Part shown: positions 13,326 through 23,933 of the stretch, one piece after another
How the letters are laid out: every line of letters begins with the position of its first letter
Numbering within the stretch: position 1 is the stretch's first letter
Assembly: GCF_036898095.1 (NCBI RefSeq)
Contig: NC_090768.1
Span: 49,963,115-50,027,114, forward strand
DNA from: Palaemon carinicauda
Lineage: Eukaryota > Arthropoda > Malacostraca > Decapoda > Palaemonidae
DNA length: 64,000 nucleotides
Reading direction: 5' to 3'
Notes under the pieces: model-generated
Databases searched by the model: none
Told to the model about the DNA's origin: nothing
What the model saw: only the letters and a program-made list of their open reading frames with translations
Program-made: the position numbers and the translations under genes

Positions 13326-14330
13326 GTTTTAAGAAAACTTTAAATTAGGTTCTCTCCACGTAGCTTCAAAAAGGGGTCATATTTGAGAATGTATTACACA
13401 TGGAACTAAATTGATTTTTTGTGGTCCACGTGCAAGGTTAATGTGTACTTCGGTCCGATCTGCCTATCTGCTAGGAGGAGTAGTAAGGATAGTCAGGGCA
13501 GTGGTTTGCACGTGTCTTCTCCTTTACCCGACTCAATCATGCACATGAAATGGGACGGATGAGAGAGATCCTTTGGGGCAGTTGTGGTTCCTGTCTGCTT
13601 TTGAGAGGGCAAAAGGATTCTGGAGTAATCGATCGTGGTGGAATTGTAATATAAGACTGATGGGGTCTCCACTCCCTCCAACCATGTTTCTATTTAAGTA
13701 TTGTTTCTAAACGAAAATTTAGATTTGAGAAAAAAGCCCCCTTGCTCTGTCACTGCTTAAAGGTTTATCGTTTAAGATGTCAAAATTAGAATACTATAAC
13801 ATTATCTTGAAAAAAAAAAACCATGATATTCTTGGCGTATTTAATTCACAATCATTGCATTAATGTCTGTAAGATTTTCAATAAAATATTTCAAAAGAGA
13901 AGGAAATGGAAAGCATTCAAGGGCCTGGTGACTTTATTCGTTCAAAAAACAAAATGCCTAATTAATCTTTAGTTACCAGGTGGGAAGGGGCGGGCCTTGG
14001 TGGGCTTTCCATTTCCTTCTCTTTTTTTTTATTGAAAACTTAACTAATTTACACAATCATGACATTTGTAACCTCACATGTTTAACTTCAAACTCATTCC
14101 AATGTTCAGAAAAAATCAAAGAAAACGAAATACTTTTGTATCCCATGTTATGGGATCTAAAATTTCCATTTTCTATGATTTCTGTCATTGGTTTCGTTTG
14201 TTAGAAAACGGGGTTAAACAATTTGATATAGCTTGTAATTGTCTTTGTAATGTATTCATATACTGTATATACTTAATATTTCTATTAAGTGTATTGAAAC
14301 CTGTTTTGTGTATGGCAACTAATCTTCTAC

Positions 14331-14336
14331 AATAAA
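14331..14336 (+). terminator. Candidate poly(A) signal, plus strand
   Basis: AATAAA lies shortly before the point where strand composition switches from T/G-rich to A/C-rich (about 14.4-15 kb). This would fit the end of a plus-strand transcription unit, but the hexamer alone is weak evidence in AT-rich DNA. Confidence 0.25.
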
Positions 14337-14569
14337 AGACATTATCTAAACATATTTGTTTTTCTTAATTCATACTTTAAAAAAAGTTTTAACACAAAAT
14401 AGTCGTCTCTTAGTCGACTATGCTTAAACCCAGAGTTAAAGTAACTTATTTTTAAACAAATAACTGAATTTGAGGCTAAAATGAATTATTATCACAAGAC
14501 TAGAGCTGTCAGAAATGAATATACTTTGAGAATTGGACTGAACAAGAAATACCATAATACATAGTCCTC

Positions 14570-14815
14570 ATTTTGATAATACTAACATACCAAGACTATA
14601 TTTCTCTCATGATCACCAGTGGAAGAGTGAACGAGCTCTCTACATTGGAAGGGAATAAACCAGTCATATAAATAAACACTTGTGGTTTATTATAGTTAAA
14701 AGCAAGGTTTAAACTTCATTAACTCCCTGGTCTTTCAGAGGAGAGAGAATGAAGGCATTTTACTGATACCAGAAGAGGGAGGGGGACGACTGGGGAGAAC
14801 ACTGTCATATGAACG
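14570..14815 (-). repeat. Arm 2 of the ~240-bp dispersed inverted pair
   Basis: Reverse-complement partner of 8717-8955. Read on the minus strand it begins AACGTTCATATGACAG and contains GTCCCCCTCCCTCTTCTGG. The arms are about 5.6 kb apart. Confidence 0.6.
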
Positions 14816-15059
14816 TTAGATTAAAGAGAATACTCCATGCTACTGTAATTTTTAATTTTTTAAAAATATATTTTGTTCAATTTGTTTAATGTGGAATTTT
14901 TAATTTTTTTAAATATATATTTTGTTCAATTTGTTTAATATGGATGTAATGGAAATAAATAAATTTTATATAAGTTTTTATTTCTTTTATTTAGTTTCAT
15001 AGTTATATATACTTTGTAACCAATTTTACAAAAGTAGTCAAGTCAAAGTTTTACTGCTC

Positions 15060-15880
15060 TGCTATACATTATCACACATTATTACTGTATCTTCTTTTTA
15101 TACATTATTACTGTATCTAATATTCATACATTACTACTGTATTACTGTATCTAATATTCATACATTACTACTGTATCTTATATCTATGCATTATTACTGT
15201 ATCTTCTATTCATACACTACTACTGTATTTTGTTTATAAATTGCTACTGTATTATGTCATTTTGATTTGAAAATACATCTGTTTTAACCATTAAAAATGC
15301 AGAAAAGACATAGCCATGTAAAGTGCAAGAGATTTGTAATCGTAAAGTAAAATACATTATAAAAGACATCTTGAGACATTCAAGGCTAAGCCATGAATGT
15401 TTTTTATGTCTTCTATAATGTATTTTACTTTACGATTACAAATCTCTTGCACTTTACATGGCTATGTCTTTTCTGCATTTTTAATGGTTAAAACAGATGT
15501 ATTTTCAAATCAAAATGACATAATACAGTAGCAATTTATAAACAAAATACAGTAGTAGTGTATGAATAGAAGATACAGTAATAATGCATAAATAGAAGAT
15601 ACAGTAATAATGTATGAATATAAGATAAAACCATAATGTATAAATAGAAGATACAGTAATAATGCACAAATAAAAGATATAGTAGTAATGCACAAATAAA
15701 AGATATAGTAGTAATGTATAAATAAAAGATATAGTAGTAATGTATAAATAGAAGATACAGTAATAATGCATAAATTAAAAGATACAATAATAATGTATGG
15801 ATAGAAGAAACAATAATAATGCATAAATAAAAGATACAGCAGTAATATATAAAAACTCATTAGCAATGCATAAGTAGACA
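15060..15880. repeat. Large fold-back inverted repeat with microsatellite arms
   Basis: 15186-15360 is the exact reverse complement of 15415-15589 (175 bp, no mismatch by eye). The 54-bp loop between them is itself a nearly perfect palindrome centred on GGCTAAGCC at 15384-15392. Outwards the symmetry continues approximately as units of TACATTATTACTGTATCTT, with different unit numbers on the two sides. The frames open on the minus strand across the right arm are repeat artefacts. Possible origins are a fold-back transposon or MITE, or a palindromic duplication. Confidence 0.9.
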
Positions 15881-16164
15881 ATACAATTGCAATAAGAAAA
15901 ACATTACCTTTAGCAATTTACACAAGTTAGAATATTAATAAAAACTGATATGCAACTTTACTGTGTACATAGAGTACAATTCCAATATAAAGACCACTTG
16001 CCTGACTTTATATTTCTTGAAATTAAACCATCTTAGAATGACAACTGGTAGTGCAAATTAAAGCAATTTTCTCATTTTTCATCACGTTGATTTTAAGCAA
16101 TGTCTGCATGATTTGGTTACCACCACAAGGAAATTATAAGTTTTAAGCAAAAGCGTTTTCAGAA

Positions 16165-16400
16165 CTAATTCTAGGTTAATCACTAGTTTTCAAAACTAAT
16201 TCTAGGTTAATCACTAGTTTTTAGAACTAATTCTAAGTTAATCACTAGTTTTCAAAACTAATTCTAGGTTAATCACTACTATTCAGAATTAATTCTATGT
16301 TAATCCCTAGTTGTCAGAATTAATTCTAAGTTAATCACTTATTTTCAGAACTAATTCTAGGTTAATCACAAGTTTTCAGTGCTAATTCTAGGGTACTCAC
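16165..16400 (+). repeat. Minisatellite, 31-bp unit, 7-8 copies
   Basis: Tandem units around ACTAATTCTAGGTTAATCAC followed by a TAGTTTTCAGA-type half. Confidence 0.88.
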
Positions 16401-16409
16401 TGACGTTTC

Positions 16410-17877
16410 AAGCACCAAGCCTACGGGCCAACCAAGGGAAAGGCCCGTGCCAACAACAAGTGTTGGCTTTAATACCCCAACAACATCAAGCACCAATGTT
16501 TTTAGAAGTTACCTAATGGTTACTTAGCAAAAAACAAACTCATCCTACGTTCTAAGATCTTATTCAACTTATCATTCAACTTTGAAAATTAATTTCAGTT
16601 ATTAATGTTTATGAATTGAATTGAATTGATTTATGACCACTGTCCACAAAGGGGACACTTAGAAAGCTACCCTCTCTAATAATATGAAATAAAGTTATTC
16701 TCTAAAAGTTTCCTTTATTTAAATCTAAACTATTCGATCAACGAAATAATTAATCTAAAACTTAATCAAAGACTATCAAGAGGTATGCCTTCTCTGGACT
16801 ACCTTTCTACAATGAATCTATAAACTATTACCTTTATTCCAATTAAAAGCTATTCCTACGTCATACACTTACTTTCGTTATATAAGAAATTAGTCATTTA
16901 TAAACACAAAAGTCCTTGAAACTTGTCCCTGAGCTTTATCTCAAAATCCTAGAATAATTTGGTTTTGCCATAATTCTCCTAGTGTCCCATTAAAATAAAC
17001 TTAATCATGCTCAAATGTTTTACCTGAATTCATCATACTAACATTCAATAAATCTATCTTTACTATTTTACTTTAAACTAATAAATTTCTGTACTTTACC
17101 TTTTTCATACTTCATTGTCACCATGACATTTCTCCTATCTATTCCCTTCAACATCCCTCAACCCCTTTTTAATAGTTTTTTAGTTTTAGCTACACTTTCC
17201 TTCAACCCTTCAATCAATATGTTCTTTGAGATTCTAGAACTAATAGGAGTTATTACATAAATATTCTTTCCTAGACCTTAAATCCAACAACTATCCTTAT
17301 AAATCTGTAATTAATGTGATAACAGTTCTTATTTTTTTTTATCTACTCATCCTCTTATAACTCTACTACTAATTTATAAATCTGGCCTCACTTCAAACAA
17401 CTTTTTAAAAAACTAAAGAATTTAACAATTTATTCCCAGATACATAAACTGAATCTTTAATCTTCCTAGTGTCATTAGGTCTTTCCATCAAGTCACTTGA
17501 CCTACAGTAGGCAACTATTGATGTGAAGCAGATCACAAAGTCATTACATGTAATATTAAAGAAAGCATTGCTTAAAATCAGTAATTTTTGCACAAAACAG
17601 TGAAGTCATTCTAAGGCTTACTATTCAAAACTAATAACTCTAAAAACAAAGTTTAGGACAATTTCTCAGCTATTTTGAACAAGGATCTTATGTGTGACTG
17701 CTGTAATGTTCCACAAAGGATGTTTTTGAAAATTTAATTAAATTTGTATTAAAAGTAACTTCTGAGAAGAAAACGAGAAAATTTTTAAAAAAATTATGTC
17801 TTATTTTTATTGAAATTAAAATACATTACATCAATCTTGTCTTCAACAGAACGGGAACTTACTGAAAAACTAAATTC

Positions 17878-17880
<3 letters not shown>
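16410..17880. other. A/C-rich non-coding DNA, nothing recognised
   Basis: C exceeds G on the plus strand by eye, consistent with introns of a minus-strand transcript. No gene or mobile element end recognised. Confidence 0.4.

Positions 17881-17882
<2 letters not shown>

Positions 17883-17968
<86 letters not shown>
17883..17968. repeat. (GA)n microsatellite, ~86 nt
   Basis: Uninterrupted dinucleotide tract. Confidence 0.95.
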
Positions 17969-17971
<3 letters not shown>

Positions 17972-18822
17972 ATGCAATTTCTATCTGGTATTATCAGTAA
18001 TTCAACAGATCTCCATCAGATACCATTATGTATACAGGATTCCAAAATTGCTTTGATGATTTAGAATAACTTTACTTTAATTCTCACTGACTTATGGCAT
18101 TATATATAAAAAATTTCTCAAAATATGAACTCACTCAATCTCAACGTTATATTACGGACTGATAAAGGTTTCAAACTATATATTTATAAATGAAAAACAC
18201 TAAAGACAAATATTCATGTAGAAATTTATCCGTATTTGACAGGATTCACTTTAGCAATTATTCAAGATAGCTATGGCATCAATGTTTGTACTAAAGTACA
18301 GGGATAAAGATGTTCCAAGTTAAGACTAAGTTAGATTTTAGCCAATAATGATTTAAATAAAGGTAGCTATGGGATCAATGCTTGCACTACAGAACAGGGA
18401 TAGATGGGGGAAGTTAATATAAAGTCAGATTTTAGCCTCTTTAGAAAGTCTTTCAACATGGAAACCAACTTCGACATCATGAACTCTCCAGACATTAGTT
18501 AGGCCAACTAAAAGTTGTGAAATAGAATTGATAAAAGTAATATTAAAGAAATAAGCTAATCTCAAAATGAAAGTAGATTCATTTAAACTTTAAAATAAAC
18601 TATAAACCAAGTCTAAATGGTATGATTTACGAAAGTAGAAGAATAATTAAAGAAATGGTTTGAAGTTACAGTTCCAAGAATTTTAAAACAATGCAAATAA
18701 TAAATTTTAGAAATTAGAGAAAAACACAATGCTAATAACCCAGCAGTCACACATATTGATAACTTGTTTAAAATAGTTACAAATTCACAGATAATATTAC
18801 TCATTGACATAGAAGTCTAGAG

Positions 18823-19086
18823 CAGGAATGTCAAACAAATCCTTTTGAGGGCCAATTATGCATTTGACTATGGTCTCGAGGGCCACCAAAGAATTGGTAA
18901 TTAATTATTGGCAAAACTGTAGATTTAAAAGTTTTCTTGCAGGTCATCCTAGTTTGCCAAAACGTACATTTAGGTTCATCTTAACAGTTTAGTTAATTTT
19001 CCTCAGTTGTAACAATTATACAGTTAAAAAATCTAGTCATCTCGAGGGTCACATTTGGCCCGCAGATCTCAAGTTTGACATTCCTG
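18823..19086. mobile_element. hAT-type MITE (264 bp) with target duplication
   Basis: The ends are a perfect 14-bp inverted repeat, CAGGAATGTCAAAC. Immediately outside are GTCTAGAG (18815-18822) and GTCCAGAG (19087-19094), an 8-bp target duplication with one mismatch. The CAGGRATGTCAAAC end, the internal GGGCCA/TTTGGCCCGC motifs and the 8-bp duplication are typical of hAT non-autonomous elements. There is no coding capacity, so mobilisation would need a hAT transposase in trans. Confidence 0.88.
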
Positions 19087-19599
19087 GTCCAGAGAAAACT
19101 CTAGACTTTAAATTGATAAAACAGCTATGTGGGAATAATATCAATGATCTTTATGACATATTCTCTGATATGAAAGTCATTTGGCATAATGTGTTTCCTT
19201 ACTTGGCAGGACATTTTTAAAGAATACATTTAGTGATCAAATTCATTTTCATGACGACTAAAAATTACTAAGTTAATTACTAACCTTATTAAACAATTAC
19301 TACCAATGACCGAAGCTTATATCAATCTTGTTCCTTTAGGTTGGAACAAGCTTATAACCTATAACTATTTCTTTGCTCTAAGGCTAGTTTAGCTTCAGAG
19401 ACTTAGGTAAGAATTAAATGACCAAAAATCTTAAATATCAAAACTCTTAAATTCTTTCAGAGCTTAAAACTGAAAATACTTCAAATGTTCATGCCATAAA
19501 AACTAATTCTGAAAATGTTGACCATATATGAAGCACTAAGATCGAACTTAATAATGCTTAAAGAAATTAAAGAAAGTAATCAATTTTTTAAGACTAAAA

Positions 19600-19731
19600 T
19601 ATGACTGTTTAAAAGTAAATTTTTGGAGTTGGACCTCTCGGCTTGTCGACAGCAGCAGTAGTGTAGAGGGTCCAGTGAGACTTCCATCTTCCTTCAAGAA
19701 TTCCTCTCTTCTTGCCATGGGCTCTTTAATC
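19600..19731 (-). other. Candidate exon of a minus-strand gene
   Basis: On the minus strand a strong acceptor, TTTTCTCTCCACAG, is followed by a higher-GC segment starting GATTAAAGAGCCCATGG. One frame is open through the segment and includes an ATG. If the candidate exon at 23023 ends coding at its TAA, this would be 3' UTR. The acceptor and a few exon bases have been duplicated at 19865-19931. Product unknown. Confidence 0.3.
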
Positions 19732-19782
19732 CTGTGGAGAGAAAATTGAAATATCAGTTTGATATATGAATGGATATTCTAA

Positions 19783-19835
<53 letters not shown>

Positions 19836-19931
19836 ATAATAATAATAATAATAATAAAAAAGGGTTCTTTAATCCTGTGGAGAGAAAATTGAAATATCAG
19901 TTTGATATATGGATGGATATTCTAATATACA
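19722..19931. repeat. 64-bp direct duplication flanking a poly-A/(AAT)n tract
   Basis: 19723-19786 and 19866-19930 are direct copies with two or three mismatches. Between them lie about 47 A (19786-19832) and an (AAT)n stretch. The arrangement resembles a retroposon reduced to its tail with an unusually long target duplication, or a local duplication with slippage at the A-tract. Confidence 0.8.
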
Positions 19932-19984
19932 AAAAAATTCTGGACACAAATACAGCCTGATATTACATATTAAAAATACAAGGC

Positions 19985-20195
19985 TATATTATCAGTTCAG
20001 GACTTGCAAAGCTTGCTTACCAGATTACATGAAATATGAGGTTTGGCTCAAGCTAAACAGAAGATGGACAGAGATAATGAGAATGGTATATACAATGGAA
20101 GATGAAATATCATTAGAGGGAGAAAGGATTGAGGTAGAATCATTTAATTATTTAGGAACTATGATCTCTAATACAGGATCTCTAGAATTTGAGTT

Positions 20196-20276
<81 letters not shown>

Positions 20277-20720
20277 AATGGCTAGGTAAAGTAAAATTTG
20301 TAAATCAAATCGCCTGAAATAAAAATCAGGCTACATATTAGTTTAGTAAGATTGGTGTTACTGTTTGGACATGAGTCGTGGTATGACAATGAAACAATCT
20401 CCAATAGATTCTGTAGAATTGAGAACAAAGCCCTCAGAAGAATATTGGGAAATAACTGGCAGGATTAGAATTGAAACTTTAAGAGAGATTCCTCAAGAAA
20501 GATTACTTCACCAAACTTTCAACTAGGCCCCACAAGGCACTAGAAGAGTTGGAAGACCCAGACCTAAATGGCTGATGACTATGAAGCTAGAAGTAGGTGG
20601 TGATGAATGGGGAAGTATTGAATTAAAAGCTCAAGATAGAGACGACTGTCAAAACCTAACCGAGGCCCTTTGCGTCAATAGAAGTAGGAGGAGATGATGA
20701 TGATGACGATGAAAACGGAC
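19985..20720 (+). pseudogene. Non-LTR retrotransposon RT remnant (C-terminal part)
   Basis: The plus-strand frame around 20010-20195 reads like the end of a LINE reverse transcriptase, with the characteristic VESFNYLGTMIS block. After a 74-nt poly-A tract (20197-20270) the homology resumes with TLLFGHESW-like and ENKALRRILGNNW blocks, then a GRPRPKWL-like block near 20550. The 3' end is a GATGATGATG tail. Several frame changes and stops are present. The order of blocks matches LINE C-termini of the RTE/Jockey-like type, but the clade cannot be decided here. It is dead, and carries only the 3' end, as is usual for 5'-truncated LINE copies. Confidence 0.7.
20197..20270. repeat. poly-A tract (74 nt) inside the RT remnant
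   Basis: Uninterrupted A run splitting the reverse-transcriptase homology. No flanking duplication was recognised. Confidence 0.95.
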
Positions 20721-20803
20721 AAAGATTTATAGCATAAACTGCCCACTTATCCCAATAAAATAGTCATATGAATGAAGCACTCTAAGAAATACCAAAGTGT
20801 GTC

Positions 20804-21116
20804 TTAACCCTTTTACCCCCAAAGGACGTACTGGTACGTTTCACAAAAGCCACCCCTTTACCCCCATGGACGTACCGGTACGTCCTTGCAAAAAAATGCT
20901 ATGAAATTTTTTTTTTCTTCATATTTTTGATAATATTTTTGAGAAAATTCAGGCATTTTCCAAGAGAATGAGACCAACCTGACCTCTCTATGACAAAAAT
21001 TAAGGCTGTTAGAGCAATTTAAAAAAAAAATATACTGCAAAATGTGCTGGGAAAAAATATCCCCCTGGGGGTTAAGGGTTGGAAATTTCCAAATAGCCTG
21101 GGGGTAAAAGGGTTAA
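20804..21116. mobile_element. piggyBac-type MITE (313 bp with TTAA duplication)
   Basis: Both ends are TTAACCCTTTTACCCCCA in inverted orientation (18 bp including the TTAA). A TTAA target duplication and ends beginning CCC are diagnostic of the piggyBac superfamily. The interior holds a perfect 18-bp palindrome, GGACGTACCGGTACGTCC (20868-20885), preceded by a related degenerate copy, and no transposase. It is a non-autonomous element. Confidence 0.88.
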
Positions 21117-21392
21117 TTATAGTCTCAAATTTTCTATCTAACCACAGAATTACTCCAATCATCTTACATCAAAACTCTTTCAACCTATACTCTGATCCCC
21201 TATATTTTTACTGTCCAAATGCACTGAATTGCATCCTAAGATGTAAAGATGTTCAGCTTCATTGTATGGTTAAACTATGGATTAGAATCTCTTGCCTAAC
21301 TGTAATATTAATACTTTTGCTAATGTATCCTACATCAACCCAGAAACCTGTTCTAATAAAAACCAAGGGTCAGCTATAATCTAAACCAATTG

Positions 21393-21715
21393 AACAGGGT
21401 AGTAGCGACCTTGCCTGGTGATTGCCAGACTGGGGTTACAGTCCCGCACAAACTCGTTAGTTCCTTTGGTCGCTGCAACCTCACTATCCTTGTGAGCTAA
21501 GTATGGGGGCTCTGCGGGAGCTTACAGGTCTATCTGCTGAGTCATCAGCAGCCATTGCCTGGCCTTCCTTAGCCCTAGGTTGGGTGGAAAGGGGGCTTGG
21601 GAGCTGATCATATATGGTCAGTCTCTAGGGCATTGTCTTGCTTAATAGGGCAATGTCACAGTCCCTTGCCTCTGTCGTTCATGAGTGGCCTTTAAACCTT
21701 TAAACATACAGCTAC
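21393..21715 (+). mobile_element. tRNA-like SINE
   Basis: Begins with a tRNA-like head in which GGGTTACAGTCCCGC resembles a pol III B box (GGTTCRANTCC). It continues through a GC-richer body (CTCTGCGGGAGCTTACAGG, GGGCATTGTC twice, CAGTCCCTTGCCTCTG) and ends GGCCTTTAAACCTTTAAAC. The internal promoter organisation and the length suggest a SINE. I did not find the flanking duplication. Confidence 0.6.
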
Positions 21716-21939
21716 TCAAAGTTAACATTTATATTTATCCAATGAATAATCTACCATAGTTTAGAGATATATCAACAATAATCCTGTCACTAATATTGGA
21801 TGTCTCTCCAGTAACCAAAACTTCAAGGTAATGTACACAACATTCAAATGCTTATATAATCAATAAATGTTCATGAAAAAATCAAATCTGATGTATAACT
21901 AGTGGTAGGAAAACCTTTTTCACTAAGAAATAAAAAATA

Positions 21940-22582
21940 GTTACAGCCGCCCGTTGAGATACTACCGCTAGAGAGTTATGGGGTCCTTTGACAGGCCAGA
22001 TAATACTACATTGGATTCTTCTTTCTGGTTACGGTCTTTCCCTTTGCCTACACATAAACCAAATAGTCTGGCCTATTCTTTACAGATTCTCCTCTGTTCT
22101 CATACACCTGACAACACTGAGATTACCAAACAATTCTTCTTTGTTCAAGGGGTTAACTACTGTACTCTAATTGTTCAGTGGCTACTTTCCTCTTGGTAAG
22201 GGTAAGAGAGAGACTTTAGCTATGGTAAGCAACTCTTCTAGGAGAAGGACACTCCAAAATCAAACCATTGTTCTCTAAGTCTTGGGTAGTGCCATAGCCT
22301 CTGTACCATGGTCTTCCACTGTCTTGGGTTAGAGTTCTCTTGCTTGAGGGTACACTCAGGCACACAGTTCTACCTAATTTCTATTTCTCTGGTTTTGTTA
22401 AAGTATTTATAGTTTATATAGAAAATATATATTTTAATGTTACTCTTTCTTAAAATATTTTATATTTCCTTCTTTCCTTTCCTCACTGGGCTATTTTCCC
22501 TGTTGGAGCCCCTGGCCTTATAGGATCCTGCTCTTCCAACAAGGGTTGTAGCTTAGTAAGTAATAATAATAATAATAATATG
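21940..22582 (+). repeat. ~640-bp interspersed repeat, near full length
   Basis: Starts near CAGCCGCCCGTTGAGATAC and ends in (AAT)n at 22560-22582. Its first ~460 bp recur at 29640-29960. Its last ~150 bp (TGGGCTATTTTCCCTGTTGG to AGGGTTGTAGCTTAG) recur at 1765, 3655, 59225, 61665 and 61835. It looks like a high-copy, non-coding retroposon-like family. Short open frames inside it are not genes. Confidence 0.75.
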
Positions 22583-23022
22583 TGATTAGTGCACAGCTGA
22601 CTAAATGACACACAAAATCTTCAAATAAAAAATAACAGACTAACTTTATACAAAAAAAAAGAAAAGAAAAAAAAATGAAAGTCATAATGTACATAGTAAT
22701 TATAATAAAGAATTTTAATTCGGATCATATACGAAAGACATTATATAAATACACCAATCTCCTTCAAAATATGCACCAAAACCTTCATGCCTAACTAGTC
22801 CTAAATTCCTAAGCCTAAGACCAATAGCAAGTCAAATCCTACCTCGTACTGATGATCACACAAACACTTTGGAATTGTGAATTAAATATTTGATTTGTTC
22901 TCAACAGTCAATGGCTTCAGAATTTCACTACAGACTTTGTTATCATCCTTGAATATTACTCATAATTAAACTTTACATTACTCCATTATCTTTTGAAGTT
23001 GAAAGTATCCTGTTACTCTCAC

Positions 23023-23096
23023 CTTGAGTTTAGAGTTTGATCTCCAACGATGCAGTTAGAAGCTCTTTGTCCGTTACTTCCAGATTAGAACAGCAC
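23023..23096 (-). other. Candidate 74-nt exon of the minus-strand gene
   Basis: On the minus strand, an acceptor ATTTTACAG is followed by GTGCTGTTCTAATCTGG..., and the segment ends CTCAAG with a GTGAGA donor: both sites are good. The frame that is open over most of the exon ends at a TAA close to the donor. This frame also continues the candidate at 40872-40984 if a GTAAAC donor is used there. No domain recognised. Confidence 0.35.
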
Positions 23097-23299
23097 CTGT
23101 AAAATTTTAAATCTAATCAGCTACATACAACATTAAAAGTCACTAAAGATTGATACATCTTACATGCAATACAAAGGAAAATCGAGCATTATCTTTTAAG
23201 CTATCTTGGAAAATCCCTTATAGAAATCCTCCTAACCCATGTAGCCTACAATCTGTACAAAATCACAAATTATTAGTAATTTGTATTTTTCCAAACATA

Positions 23300-23479
23300 C
23301 TTACCGAGAAACACTTTCTTAGGAGTTACCTGGAACCTCCTCTCAAACGACCAGAGTTTTGTGTAGTTTACCCAACTCCCATTTTCTATAGTGGTAGGCC
23401 TAGCGGAGGAAAACGTGCCCTGAGGGCAATACCAAAGTAGGCCACATGTTTCCCAGGTCGTAGCCCTTCAGTAAGTTTT
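23300..23479. repeat. DIRS-a left ITR
   Basis: Reverse complement of 29441-29613 with a few mismatches. Landmarks are AGGAGTTACCTGGAACCTC, GGTAGGCCTAGCGGAGG and CCACATGTTTCCCAGGTCG. It is the 3' end for the element's transcription. Confidence 0.92.
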
Positions 23480-23522
23480 ATGTTAAGTAACAATACTAAA
23501 GATCAGCGAGGCATCTGGGGGA

Positions 23523-23640
23523 AGGTGTTTCTCGGTAAGTATGTTAGGAAAAATACAAATTATTAATAATTTGTGATTTGTTCCAACACAGAGACTTACC
23601 TCGAAACACTTTCTTAGGAGACTTACACTTTAGGAGGTGG
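23523..23640. repeat. DIRS-a internal complementary region (ICR)
   Basis: The left half (TCTCGGTAAGTATGTTAGG and following) is the reverse complement of the outermost left end from 23260. The right half (TTGTTCCAACACAGAGAC and following) is the reverse complement of the outermost right end up to 29631. The two halves overlap in TTT. In DIRS1 models this region templates completion and circularisation of the linear cDNA. Confidence 0.92.
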
Positions 23641-23933
23641 GACTGCCTCCTAGACAAAGACCCCAATGGAAAGTAGGATAAACTACGCAAAGATCTCATT
23701 AACTGTGTATATAACACTTACCCTACAAAATTCCTTGATGTGCTTGATGAATTTGTAAGATACTTGAAGTGTCTGACTACTGTTTAAGACCTCCACGGAC
23801 GATGGACAGTACGAGAAAAAGATAAGGGGTAAACAAAAGATAAGAACACTTGTGTCTAGAGAATTTGTAATTCGCGATTGAACCTGGGGCTTGAGCCATT
23901 AAATCGGTTGGAGCGCTGAGATGACTGGCCCGA

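Noticed and set aside
15505..15881. Tyr/Leu/Ile-rich frames on the minus strand
   Set aside because: Translation of the ACTGTATCTT-type microsatellite in the right arm of the fold-back repeat. The same composition appears in three frames, so these are not membrane proteins.
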